A DNA stretch of 28,094 nt, from assembly GCA_045603585.1 (NCBI GenBank), contig JAZUMK010000025.1, positions 1 through 28,094 on the forward strand. Reading direction: 5' to 3'. The notes under the pieces are model-generated. The model saw only the letters and a program-made list of their open reading frames with translations. It did no database searches and was not told where the DNA came from. The translations under genes were made by a program, and so were the position numbers. Each line of letters starts with the position of its first letter. Within the stretch, counting starts at the first letter, position 1. Shown one piece after another: positions 20,133-27,485 of this stretch. Origin of the DNA: SFEL01 sp045603585. Lineage in GTDB: Bacteria; Bacillota; Clostridia; Christensenellales; CAG-138.

Positions 20133-21332
20133 TTAATTCTCCTTTGTAAGCCATGCATCCTTATGATCCACGGTCAGCAGGAAGGCCAGCGTGCCCACCG
20201 CCGCCATAACTACGCCTGCGATCAGCAGCGCATCAACGCCCCGCCATTCCATAAACTGTCCGCCGAAGAAATTGCCGCCGGCGCAGCCCAGGGTATATGC
20301 TGCGGCGATAAAGGCCTGACCCTTTACCATGTCTGCGGGGGCCACTCTGCTGCCTGCGTAATACACCTGTACGGGGGAAAGGAATGCATAGGTGGTCATC
20401 TGCAGCAGCTGAGTTGCGTACAGGAAATTTATGGAAGGGGCAACCATAAACAGCACGCCCTTCAGCAGGAAGCAGAAACCGGATATTTTCAGCAGCCAGG
20501 TGTCCCGGATAACAGTGCGTATCCTGCTGAAAAAGAACATTATGCCGGCCTCTGCAACTGTGGCTATGGACAGCGCCACACCCACATGACTGCTGTCGCC
20601 GCCCAGCCTGCCCATGATGGCAATAAGGTAATTTTCCGTCATGGAATGGAACATGGCAAGCAGCAGCACGCCCAGAAGGGAAGCGCAATACCACTTATAT
20701 CGCTTGAAAAACACAGGGATGGAGCAGGGCGGAATGACCTCTCCCACTTCTTCCTCCTGTATAATATGCTCCTCTGCCTTTACTCTGGGATAGCCCAGCA
20801 CCAGTATTATCATTACCGGCAGCAGTATCAGCACTATCTTTATCATGGAGTCAGGGCCCTGCACTTCCATGGCGTGGCCTATTGCCAGCGCGGCCAGCGC
20901 ATAGGCAAGGGCACCCACCGCGCGGCCTGCGCCGTAGTTTATGGGATAGCCGCGGCGATTGTAGTATACGCTGATGGAGTTGAGCAGGGGTATCATGGCG
21001 TCAAAGGACCATACGCCCATCAAATAAAGATAAGGGAAAAGGGCATTTGGCAGCAGCCCGGTTAAAAGCAGGGCAAAGCATGCTGTGCAGATAAGGGTAA
21101 GCAGCGCCAGAAGCTTTGGCAGCATGGGTTTTTTCGCCTTGTCTGCTGCCGCCGCCAGCAAGGGCTGGGTAATGCAGGAAAGTATCGTGCCGCAGGCCAT
21201 CAGCGTGCCCACTTTGGAAGGGGCAAAGCCCTTGTATAGTAAATAGGCCGTGGCAAAGCTCATTATGCCGGCGGCCGCTGCCCAGTAGGCAAATTGATGG
21301 AGGGAATAGCGCAGGGTAAGAGTTTTCTTCAT
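20133..21332 (-). CDS. MFS transporter (MFS_1-like, possibly sugar)
   Basis: A 399-residue integral membrane protein with about 12 hydrophobic segments, beginning MKKTLTLRYSLHQFAYWAAAAG. The pattern (short N-terminus, GTILSCITQPLLAAAADK loop between helices 2 and 3, charged central loop with KAEEHIIQEEEVGEVIPP, and SPVQVYYAGSRVAP late) fits the MFS_1-like/LacY-related group. Substrate unknown; the coupled mutarotase-like gene suggests a sugar. I set the start at 21332, where AAGGTG lies six bases upstream and a good promoter lies 30-60 bases before; a longer frame into the upstream repeat is not credible. The gene pair lies between inverted family B elements. Confidence 0.85.
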   Translation of the reverse strand: MKKTLTLRYSLHQFAYWAAAAGIMSFATAYLLYKGFAPSKVGTLMACGTILSCITQPLLAAAADKAKKPMLPKLLALLTLICTACFALLLTGLLPNALFPYLYLMGVWSFDAMIPLLNSISVYYNRRGYPINYGAGRAVGALAYALAALAIGHAMEVQGPDSMIKIVLILLPVMIILVLGYPRVKAEEHIIQEEEVGEVIPPCSIPVFFKRYKWYCASLLGVLLLAMFHSMTENYLIAIMGRLGGDSSHVGVALSIATVAEAGIMFFFSRIRTVIRDTWLLKISGFCFLLKGVLFMVAPSINFLYATQLLQMTTYAFLSPVQVYYAGSRVAPADMVKGQAFIAAAYTLGCAGGNFFGGQFMEWRGVDALLIAGVVMAAVGTLAFLLTVDHKDAWLTKEN

Positions 21333-21362
21333 AGCTGCACCTTTCTTGTTTACTCTGTTTCT

Positions 21363-21391
21363 ATTATGCCATATATCGGGGTTTGTTTCAA
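21363..21391 (-). promoter_or_regulatory. promoter for the MFS-galM operon
   Basis: Minus strand TTGAAA (21391-21386), a 17-base spacer, CATAAT (21368-21363). Confidence 0.65.
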
Positions 21392-21403
21392 TGTGAAGGG
21401 GAG

Positions 21404-21646
21404 GATTATCTAATCCCACCCACCACCCTTTTAAGGTATCTTCGCCTCCTCCGCGCCTAGACTTGCCTGCGGCAAGGGGCGCTCTGTACAGGCCTGCGGG
21501 CCTAGTGCGGCGAAGACGATAGCTGGCAAGCATTACTTTGCACTAAAAATGAAGCTTTGATATTATCCTGTGCATGCGATAGTGCGTTCCGCTTTTCCGT
21601 AAGGAAAAGCTACATTAAAAGGGCGGCGGGTTGGGTATAGATAATT
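21404..21646 (+). repeat. family B MITE-like element (right copy)
   Basis: Begins GATTATCTAATCCCACCCACC and ends GGGTATAGATAATT. It matches 18812-18993 in reverse complement, with an extra 70 bases near 21452-21515 that contain the hairpins CTTGCC-tgc-GGCAAG and AGGCC-tgcg-GGCCT. Its start lies only 13 bases beyond the MFS -35. Confidence 0.75.
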
Positions 21647-21716
21647 CCACCTATTCACTTTTCACTATTACCTATAACTTCTCCTGTGGCGGGTGGGTTT
21701 AGATAATTTCACAATA

Positions 21717-21750
21717 TAAAAACCGCTGCGATCGCTCGCAGCGGTTTTTG
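21717..21750 (-). terminator. terminator of the ABC sugar transporter operon
   Basis: AACCGCTGCGA (21721-21731), loop TCGC, TCGCAGCGGTT (21736-21746), with A/T runs on both sides; T run on the minus strand. Confidence 0.85.
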
Positions 21751-21772
21751 CTTTGCTTATGTGAGGATTGGT

Positions 21773-22645
21773 TTAGCCCTTTACGCCGCCGGCGGTAAGG
21801 CCGCTGGTCAGGTTCTTCTCGATGCACATGAACAGTATTACTACAGGAACGATGGCAAAGAGGGAAGAAGCGAACAGGTACTGCCACTCGATGATGTTGT
21901 AGCCGTTGAAGATGGTAATACCAACGGTGAGGGGCTTGAGGGTTTCGGTGGAAATAAGGGTCAGAGCCACGGTGAATTCATTCCATGCATTGATGAAGAT
22001 GAAGATCAGGGTGGTTACGATACCGGGAGCCGCAACGGGCAGCAGTATCTTGAACATGGCCTGGAGGCGGTTGCAGCCGTCAACGGTTGCGGCCTGCTCC
22101 ATCTCGGCGGGAATGCTGAGGAAGGTACCGCGCAGCAGCCAGATGGTAACTGCCTGGTTGTATGCGGCGTTGATAAAGACAAGACCCAGTATGGAGTTGG
22201 TGAGACCCAGCAGGGACATAACCTTGTAGATACCAACCAGCAGAACAACGGGGGCAAACATCTGGGAAACGATTACGAAGCCCAGGAATGCGGTCTGGCC
22301 CTTGAACTTCATACGAGCCAGGGCATAGGCTGCGGGGATACCGCAGATCATGGCGATAATGGTGGAGCCGCCGGCGATGAGTATGGAGTTAAGCAGGTAA
22401 CGGCCCATGGGAGCCAGAGTCCATATATCCTTAAAGTTGTTCCATACAGCCTTGATGGGGAACACGGTGCCTTCGATGGAGAATATCTCGGACCTGCTCT
22501 TCAGGGCGTTGCAGAACATTACAAAGTAGGGATACAGTATCAGCAGGCAGATGTCGATAATGACAACATACAGCAGAACCTTAAGAAGAACCTTCTTGAG
22601 GGCGCCGGGCTTGTTCAGCTCAAGAGAAGAAATAGGATTACCCAT
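21773..22645 (-). CDS. ABC sugar transporter permease, MalG type
   Basis: A 290-residue inner-membrane permease of the carbohydrate uptake (CUT1) ABC family with six hydrophobic segments. The EAA loop that contacts the ATPase is EMEQAATVDGCNRLQAMFK, followed by LLPVAAPG, placed as in MalG. It pairs with the upstream MalF-type gene; the two are two bases apart and its ribosome site lies within the end of that gene. The C-terminus TSGLTAGGVKG is typical of MalG-type proteins. No ATPase gene is nearby, so a shared MsmX-type ATPase encoded elsewhere probably drives it. Substrate unknown. Confidence 0.92.
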   Translation of the reverse strand: MGNPISSLELNKPGALKKVLLKVLLYVVIIDICLLILYPYFVMFCNALKSRSEIFSIEGTVFPIKAVWNNFKDIWTLAPMGRYLLNSILIAGGSTIIAMICGIPAAYALARMKFKGQTAFLGFVIVSQMFAPVVLLVGIYKVMSLLGLTNSILGLVFINAAYNQAVTIWLLRGTFLSIPAEMEQAATVDGCNRLQAMFKILLPVAAPGIVTTLIFIFINAWNEFTVALTLISTETLKPLTVGITIFNGYNIIEWQYLFASSLFAIVPVVILFMCIEKNLTSGLTAGGVKG

Positions 22646-22647
22646 TA

Positions 22648-23532
22648 TTATGCATCCTCCTTCTTAAGAGTGGAAATCATGTAAATGCTGGCGCAAACCA
22701 GAAGTATTGCAAAGCCGATAACGGATACGGCTGCGGCAACGTCAGACTTGCCGTTGTAGAAGGCCAGCTTATACAGGTAGGTAACAATGGTGTCCGTGCG
22801 GTTTGCAGGGTCGCCCTTGGTGATGGTCCAGATGATGGGGAAGGAGTTGAATACGTAGATTATATTCAATACGGTACTTACGGTCAGGGAGGGCTTTACC
22901 AGAGGAACTGTAATGTTGAACAGCTTCTGCCAGTAGTTTGCGCCGTCCACGGTGGCTGCCTCATAGAAGGAGGAGTCAATGCTCTGCAGACCGGAAAGTA
23001 CGGTAAAGCATACGAAGGGGATGGTAACGAATATACCGCAGGCGATCTCCCATGCGAAGAAGGCTTCGGGAGAGGGAGTCCAGTTTACAGCGGACTGTAT
23101 TACGCCCAGCTTCATAAGCAGGGTATTCAGTGCGCCGTAGTCGGTATCGATGATGAACTTCCAAACGGTGGCCTGTACTACCAGAGTGGTTGCCCAGGGG
23201 AATACCACGATTGCGCGGGCGATCTTGCGGCCGCGGAAGTTGTTATTCAGCAGCAGGGCCAGAATAAAGCCCAGCAGGGTGGACAGCACAACAACCAGAA
23301 CAGTCCACACTATGGTGTTTTTAAGAACTATTTCAAAAGCGGGGCTCTTAAGAACGGTGACAAAGTTATCAATACCGGCAAAGCCCTTGACAACGCCGGC
23401 TTTGCTTATGTCGCTGACGGACATCTTAAATACGTAGAAAATGGGAACCAGAATGAATATACCCATCAGGATAATACTGGGCAGTATCCACAGATAAGGC
23501 TCCGCAGTCTGCAGTGTCTTTCTCTTATTCAC
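22648..23532 (-). CDS. ABC sugar transporter permease, MalF/UgpA type
   Basis: A 294-residue inner-membrane permease with six membrane segments, beginning MNKRKTLQTAEPYLWILPS as is common for this group. The EAA loop is SSFYEAATVDGANYWQKLF followed by ITVPLVKPS. It forms the channel with the MalG-type protein. The start is GTG at 23532 with GAGGGAGG upstream. The 166-base gap to the binding-protein gene before it contains two RNA structures (23561-23632 and 23643-23666), probably used to lower permease expression relative to the binding protein. Confidence 0.92.
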   Translation of the reverse strand: MNKRKTLQTAEPYLWILPSIILMGIFILVPIFYVFKMSVSDISKAGVVKGFAGIDNFVTVLKSPAFEIVLKNTIVWTVLVVVLSTLLGFILALLLNNNFRGRKIARAIVVFPWATTLVVQATVWKFIIDTDYGALNTLLMKLGVIQSAVNWTPSPEAFFAWEIACGIFVTIPFVCFTVLSGLQSIDSSFYEAATVDGANYWQKLFNITVPLVKPSLTVSTVLNIIYVFNSFPIIWTITKGDPANRTDTIVTYLYKLAFYNGKSDVAAAVSVIGFAILLVCASIYMISTLKKEDA

Positions 23533-23560
23533 TAAAAAATTCCTCCCTCACATGAACTCA

Positions 23561-23632
23561 GCAGATGCTGTCAAAAGGCAGTATTCAGCGGGCTGAACCA
23601 ATTCACCCATACTGCAGCTTGAAAGCATCTGC
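23561..23632 (-). other. nested stem structure upstream of the permease genes
   Basis: GCAGATGCT (23561-23569) pairs with AGCATCTGC (23624-23632); inside it GCAGTAT (23578-23584) pairs with ATACTGC (23609-23615), and inside that TCAG-cggg-CTGA. All three stems are exact. It sits between the binding protein and permease genes in one RNA. Confidence 0.5.
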
Positions 23633-23642
23633 GATAAAGAAG

Positions 23643-23666
23643 GGGCCGAGCCATTTGACTCGGCCC
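23643..23666 (-). terminator. hairpin after the sugar-binding protein gene (partial terminator)
   Basis: GGGCCGAG (23643-23650) pairs with CTCGGCCC (23659-23666). On the minus strand CTTCTTTAT follows, a poor T run, so partial readthrough into the permeases is expected. Confidence 0.65.
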
Positions 23667-23698
23667 ACCTTCAAACAATAATCAGATTGGGCTAAAGA

Positions 23699-24979
23699 CT
23701 AGCCGGCGATCTCAGCCTGGAGAGCATCCAGCAGCTCCTGAGCGTCGCCGCCCAGCAGTACGTTCTGCTGTACATCGATAACGCCCTGCTTTACATCGGC
23801 CCATTCTGCCTTAGCAGTGGGATAGAACTGGGCGGAACCTACAACATCCAGCCAAGCAGCTGCGTCGGGGTTAGCGGCAACCATGATCTCACCACCGGTG
23901 GAGGTAGCGGGCAGGAAGTCTTCCATCATTACCCACTCGGAGTAGGGCTCGTCATCATAGAAAGCGTCGATGAATACCTTTACAGCTTCCAGCTCAGCCT
24001 CGGTGTAGCCGTTGTCGAAGCACATGAAGCGGTCCATAACGCCTACGGAAGAGGTTGCCTTACCCTCGTTGGCGGGGATAGCAGCAACGCCGAAGTTGAT
24101 GGGGTTCTCGGAAGAAGCGCAGTAGGTGGAGATCTGGTTGGGTCCGATCATCATTGCCAGCTTGCCGGCAGCGAAGAGCTCCTGGAGATCGTAACGGGTC
24201 TCGGTGGCGGGGTCGGTGTTGGTGAGGCCAGCAGCTACCAGACCGGTGCTGTACTTAACAGCTTCTACGTTCTCGGCGGAGTTCAGAGTCCAGTTGCCCT
24301 CGGCGTCAACAAAGCCGCCGCCGTTGGTCCATGCATAGTAAGCGAAGCAAGCCTGACCTTCGTCGGTGGTCATGTCAATGCCCCAGGGATAGAGGGAAGC
24401 ATCGTAAGCCTTGATGGCTTCGCAGGCAGCCTGCAGCTCAGCCCAGGTGGTGGGAACTTCTACGCCGGCAGCAGCCAGGATGTCAGCGTTGTAGTACATA
24501 GCGCGGGCGGAAGCCAGGGCGGGGACTGCCCAAACGGTGCCGTCAACAACGGACTGCTCGAGGAATGCAGGATAGAACTTAGCATAGGTCTCTTCGGATA
24601 CCCACTCGGAAGCGGGGAGGAGGAGATCGTCAGCTACGTAATCGGCGAATACGTCGATGTTGAGCAGGTCGGGAGCGTCGTTGTTGGCGATGCGGGTGTT
24701 AACTACGGTGTAGATGTCGTTCCAGGAAACAACGTCAACTACCAGGTTGATGTTCTCGTTGGCAGCGTTGAACTTCTCAACGAAGTCAGCCCACCAAGCG
24801 GGGGTGTTGGGGCCGTACTGAGCTGCGATAACCTTCAGCTCAACCTTCTCAGCGGCTTCGGGAGCGGCTTCTTCAGCAGCTTCGGGAGCGGGGGCGGCTT
24901 CCTCAGCGGCGGGAGCGGCGCAGGCCACGAGGGACAGAGCCATAACGAGAGTCAGCAGCAGTGCAAAAAACTTCTTCAT
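23699..24979 (-). CDS. sugar-binding lipoprotein of an ABC importer
   Basis: A 426-residue extracellular solute-binding protein (family 1 type). The signal peptide MKKFFALLLTLVMALSLVAC ends in a lipobox LVAC with Cys20 as lipid anchor. A low-complexity Ala/Glu/Pro stretch (21-48) tethers the mature domain. Inside, NDAPDLLNIDVFADYVAD, GTVWAVPALASARAMYYN and AGKLAMMIGP are typical of sugar-binding proteins. I set the start at 24979 (GGAG six bases upstream); a longer frame starting in the leader lacks a site. The usual order binding protein-permease-permease follows. The ligand cannot be told; the nearby PocR/AraC regulator and NahK-like kinase suggest a sugar. Confidence 0.92.
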   Translation of the reverse strand: MKKFFALLLTLVMALSLVACAAPAAEEAAPAPEAAEEAAPEAAEKVELKVIAAQYGPNTPAWWADFVEKFNAANENINLVVDVVSWNDIYTVVNTRIANNDAPDLLNIDVFADYVADDLLLPASEWVSEETYAKFYPAFLEQSVVDGTVWAVPALASARAMYYNADILAAAGVEVPTTWAELQAACEAIKAYDASLYPWGIDMTTDEGQACFAYYAWTNGGGFVDAEGNWTLNSAENVEAVKYSTGLVAAGLTNTDPATETRYDLQELFAAGKLAMMIGPNQISTYCASSENPINFGVAAIPANEGKATSSVGVMDRFMCFDNGYTEAELEAVKVFIDAFYDDEPYSEWVMMEDFLPATSTGGEIMVAANPDAAAWLDVVGSAQFYPTAKAEWADVKQGVIDVQQNVLLGGDAQELLDALQAEIAG

Positions 24980-25032
24980 TTTGTTTCTCCTTTTTTTATT
25001 TTGTTGAAAGATGATTCTTTCTATTTGTGAAA

Positions 25033-25044
25033 GCGCATATGCGC
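25033..25044. promoter_or_regulatory. palindrome in the binding-protein leader
   Basis: GCGCATATGCGC is a perfect 12-base palindrome within TGAAAGCGCATATG, whose first half resembles a catabolite (cre) site. It lies between the -10 and the start codon of the binding-protein gene. Confidence 0.3.
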
Positions 25045-25117
25045 CAAGCACACGCATTGATGAAGGGCACAAAAAAAGCAATAAGCATAAGAAAAAAACA
25101 TACCTGTTGCCCTATCT

Positions 25118-25123
25118 ATTATA
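25118..25123 (-). promoter_or_regulatory. -10 element of the ABC transporter operon
   Basis: Perfect TATAAT on the minus strand, 138 bases before the start codon. No good -35 is seen, consistent with a promoter that needs an activator such as the adjacent AraC-type protein. Confidence 0.4.
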
Positions 25124-25219
25124 TTACTTATAGCTGTAATAAATAAATAGAAAGGGGCGTACAAAAAATAGCAAAATCGTACGAAAGACGAAAATTAACA
25201 CAAAAAAATACTGATGAAT

Positions 25220-26083
25220 CTACTTGTCGGCGGCATTCCGGCCGGCGGGCCGCTTTGACTTGCGGTATGCGCTGGGGGTGGAGCCGGAAAAAGAGCGGAA
25301 TATCTTGGAAAAATAGTTGTAGTCGTTTATGCCCACGCTCTCCGCAACTTCGGATATGGGCAGGTTGGTTTGGGACAGGAGGGTCTTTGCGGCCTCCACT
25401 CTGCGCTCGGCGATAAGGTGGGTAAGGGTCTTGCCTCCGGAAAGCTCCTTGGCAAGGGAGCAGAGCTTTGTGCGGCCGATATTGAGCTGATTGGATATGG
25501 AGGACAGGGACAGCTTTTCCATATAGTGCTGATCCAGAAATGATTCCAGCAGCTGCAGCTCTGTGCGGGCGGCGCTGTGTATCATGCCCTCTTTCATAAT
25601 ATAGGAAGCCATGGCCTTGAGCATATCCGCAAAGGCCAGGACTTCTTCTTTTTTATATTGGCGGAAATGGAGAAACTGCTGATGAAGGGCCTCTTTATCT
25701 CCCTTGTACCAATCCAGCGTGGCAAGTGTGTTTTGCCATTGCTTGTCCATGGGAGTGGTATCCAGATACTGACCAAAGGCAAGATAGGCAAGGGTCTGCT
25801 TGCCGGATCTGATGGGAATCATGGCCTCACATATGCCGGCATGGCAGCGGTAGTATATAACGTCGCCGTGTTTTTCGCAGCGGCTCACAGCCTTTGCGTC
25901 GCATTTCAGGCAGCGCTGATGCCCCTCCGGAAAGCTGTTCATAGTGGCGCAGAAGGGCAGGTGCCAGTCGTCAAGGCATATGTCATTACCTTCCACATCC
26001 AGAATATTGGCGCGGATGCCGGTAAGGGTGTATAGGTTTGTGATCAGGCGAAGAAGCTCATCGGTGTTGAAGTAGATATTCAT
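25220..26083 (-). CDS. AraC-family regulator with PocR ligand-sensing domain
   Basis: A 287-residue transcription regulator. The N-terminal part (about 8-165) resembles the PocR sensory domain, with the cysteine cluster Cys58, Cys61, Cys69, Cys80 and Cys85 (RCLKC, SRC, YRCHAGIC) followed by MIPI and LAFGQYL. The C-terminal part (about 185-280) has two AraC helix-turn-helix motifs: LSSISNQLNIGRTKLCSLAK and ISEVAESVGINDYNYFSKIF, ending SPSAYRK-like. It probably activates the ABC operon immediately downstream in the presence of a sugar-derived ligand. I set the start at 26083 because GAGG lies seven bases upstream; a longer frame lacks a site. Confidence 0.88.
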   Translation of the reverse strand: MNIYFNTDELLRLITNLYTLTGIRANILDVEGNDICLDDWHLPFCATMNSFPEGHQRCLKCDAKAVSRCEKHGDVIYYRCHAGICEAMIPIRSGKQTLAYLAFGQYLDTTPMDKQWQNTLATLDWYKGDKEALHQQFLHFRQYKKEEVLAFADMLKAMASYIMKEGMIHSAARTELQLLESFLDQHYMEKLSLSSISNQLNIGRTKLCSLAKELSGGKTLTHLIAERRVEAAKTLLSQTNLPISEVAESVGINDYNYFSKIFRSFSGSTPSAYRKSKRPAGRNAADK

Positions 26084-26164
26084 AGGCAACCTCGGGGGCA
26101 TAGAGGATGTGAATGAAATGCTTTTAAAACGCATGGCCGACCGTTTTACGGGGGCAGTTAAAAA

Positions 26165-26202
26165 GTTACGGTAACGGTACCGGTGTAAATATATTTTACA
26201 CC
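26165..26202. promoter_or_regulatory. inverted-repeat cluster upstream of the PocR/AraC gene
   Basis: GTTAC-g-GTAAC (26165-26175), CGGTACCG, then GGTGTAAA (26182-26189) and TTTACACC (26195-26202) around TATAT. The last is an exact 8-base inverted repeat, a likely operator close to the regulator's promoter. Confidence 0.5.
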
Positions 26203-26314
26203 TTATTATGAAAAAATAAAAGGGGCAAAAGTTCGAAAAGGGTGGTAAAAATGCACAGATTTGCAAAAAACGATAAATTATTTATAAATCAAAAAACAAA
26301 GGGCACACAGGAAA

Positions 26315-26347
26315 TAAAAAAGCAGAAGGGCAGCAAACCCTTCTGCT
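26315..26347 (-). terminator. terminator of the nucleotidyltransferase-kinase operon
   Basis: AGCAGAAGGG (26321-26330), loop CAGCAAA, CCCTTCTGCT (26338-26347), with a T run on the minus strand. Confidence 0.88.
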
Positions 26348-26371
26348 TAGAAACTGCTTAAATTTTGTTAA

Positions 26372-27484
26372 TTACTTTCTGTACTTGGCGATTATGTCAT
26401 TCATCTCATCCCAGTGGGATTCCATGTCTGCAACCAGCTTGAACTGGGTGCGGCAGCGGTCCAGATTCTGGCCTTCCCTGTGGGTGCGGAAGTAGGTATC
26501 GCCTGAGAGATAGTCGGTAAGGAAGCGTATGCCGCATTCAAGGGTCATCAGCTTTGCGCCCCAGGGCATATACTCAAGCTCGGCATCGGTAAGGGTATCC
26601 CCTGCGCCCTCCAGGAAGGCGGCGGCGTAGGCATCGAACAGGTCCAGATCGATATACATCTTGGAAAGGTCCTGCTCGTCCTCTGCGCAGTGGTTTGCGC
26701 CGAAGCGGATGGAATCGCCGAAGTCATTGATGGACAGGCCGGGCATAACGGTGTCAAGGTCGATAACGCAGATGCCCTCGCCGGTGCGCTTATCGATAAG
26801 CACGTTGTTCAGCTTGGTGTCGTTATGGGTTACCCTGAGGGGCAGCTTGCCCTCCCGGAGAGCCTGCAGGGCAACGGAGCAGTCAGCCTCGTGTGCCTTA
26901 ACGAACTCTATCTCGGGGCCGCAGAACTTTGCCCTGTCAAAAGCATCGGATTCCAGAGCTGCCTTGAACTTTGCAAGGCGGTCTTCGGTATCGTGGAAGT
27001 GGGGGATGGTTTCAAAGAGGGTCTCGGCGGGATAGCCGTCCAGCATGCGCTGGAAGCGGCCGAATGCGCGGCCGGCTGCTGCAAACAGCTCGGGGGTATC
27101 CGCAGTCTGATAGCAGTAGATATCCTTGATGAAGGGATATACGCGCCATGCGCCGCCCTCGCTGTCGGTGTAGTAGGGCTCGCCGTTTTTGGGGCGGAGG
27201 ACCTCCATGGCCTCGCGGCTGCGGTCGCCGCCGGCCTCGGTGATCTTTTTGCCAAGGTATTCGGTCACGCCTACGATGTTGCTCATAAGCTGATCGGGGC
27301 GCTTGAAAGCGGCGGAGCTCATGCGCTGGAGGATGAAGGCCTCGCAGCTGTCATCCTGAGGCTGGGTATGCACGCAGAAGGTATCGTTGATATGGCCATG
27401 GCCGAAGCGGGCGGCGCCCACCACGGGATAGCCAAAGTCAAATGCTTCCAGTACTTCGTTAAGAAGGGATTCGGCAGCGGACAT
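26372..27484 (-). CDS. NahK-like anomeric sugar kinase (APH/choline kinase fold)
   Basis: A 370-residue kinase of the aminoglycoside phosphotransferase/choline kinase fold. The catalytic motif is THNDTKLNNVLID (His220, Asp222, Asn227) and the metal-binding motif is VIDLDTVMPG (Asp242, Asp244). The exact THNDTKLNNV ... VIDLDTVMPG combination is characteristic of N-acetylhexosamine 1-kinase (NahK) of the bifidobacterial lacto-N-biose pathway, so it probably phosphorylates a sugar at C1. The start at 27484 has GGAGG upstream within the end of the preceding gene, whose stop is one base away. With the nucleotidyltransferase before it, the pair would turn a free sugar into a nucleotide sugar. The actual substrate is uncertain. 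Confidence 0.85.
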   Translation of the reverse strand: MSAAESLLNEVLEAFDFGYPVVGAARFGHGHINDTFCVHTQPQDDSCEAFILQRMSSAAFKRPDQLMSNIVGVTEYLGKKITEAGGDRSREAMEVLRPKNGEPYYTDSEGGAWRVYPFIKDIYCYQTADTPELFAAAGRAFGRFQRMLDGYPAETLFETIPHFHDTEDRLAKFKAALESDAFDRAKFCGPEIEFVKAHEADCSVALQALREGKLPLRVTHNDTKLNNVLIDKRTGEGICVIDLDTVMPGLSINDFGDSIRFGANHCAEDEQDLSKMYIDLDLFDAYAAAFLEGAGDTLTDAELEYMPWGAKLMTLECGIRFLTDYLSGDTYFRTHREGQNLDRCRTQFKLVADMESHWDEMNDIIAKYRK

Positions 27485-27485
27485 G

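Larger units (their letters stand above)
21333..21772. other. intergenic region with family B element
   Basis: Holds the MFS promoter, a full family B element, another truncated B end (about 21690-21711, GGCGGGTGGGTTTAGATAAT) and the sugar-permease terminator. No gene is seen. Confidence 0.7.

Noticed and set aside
18812..21646. Complete composite transposon
   Set aside because: Inverted elements flank two genes, but no transposase or target-site duplication is visible, so only the arrangement is reported.
26251..26361. 36-codon plus-strand frame in the regulator-kinase gap
   Set aside because: Runs through the terminator hairpin, has a poor ribosome site and a lysine/AT-driven composition.
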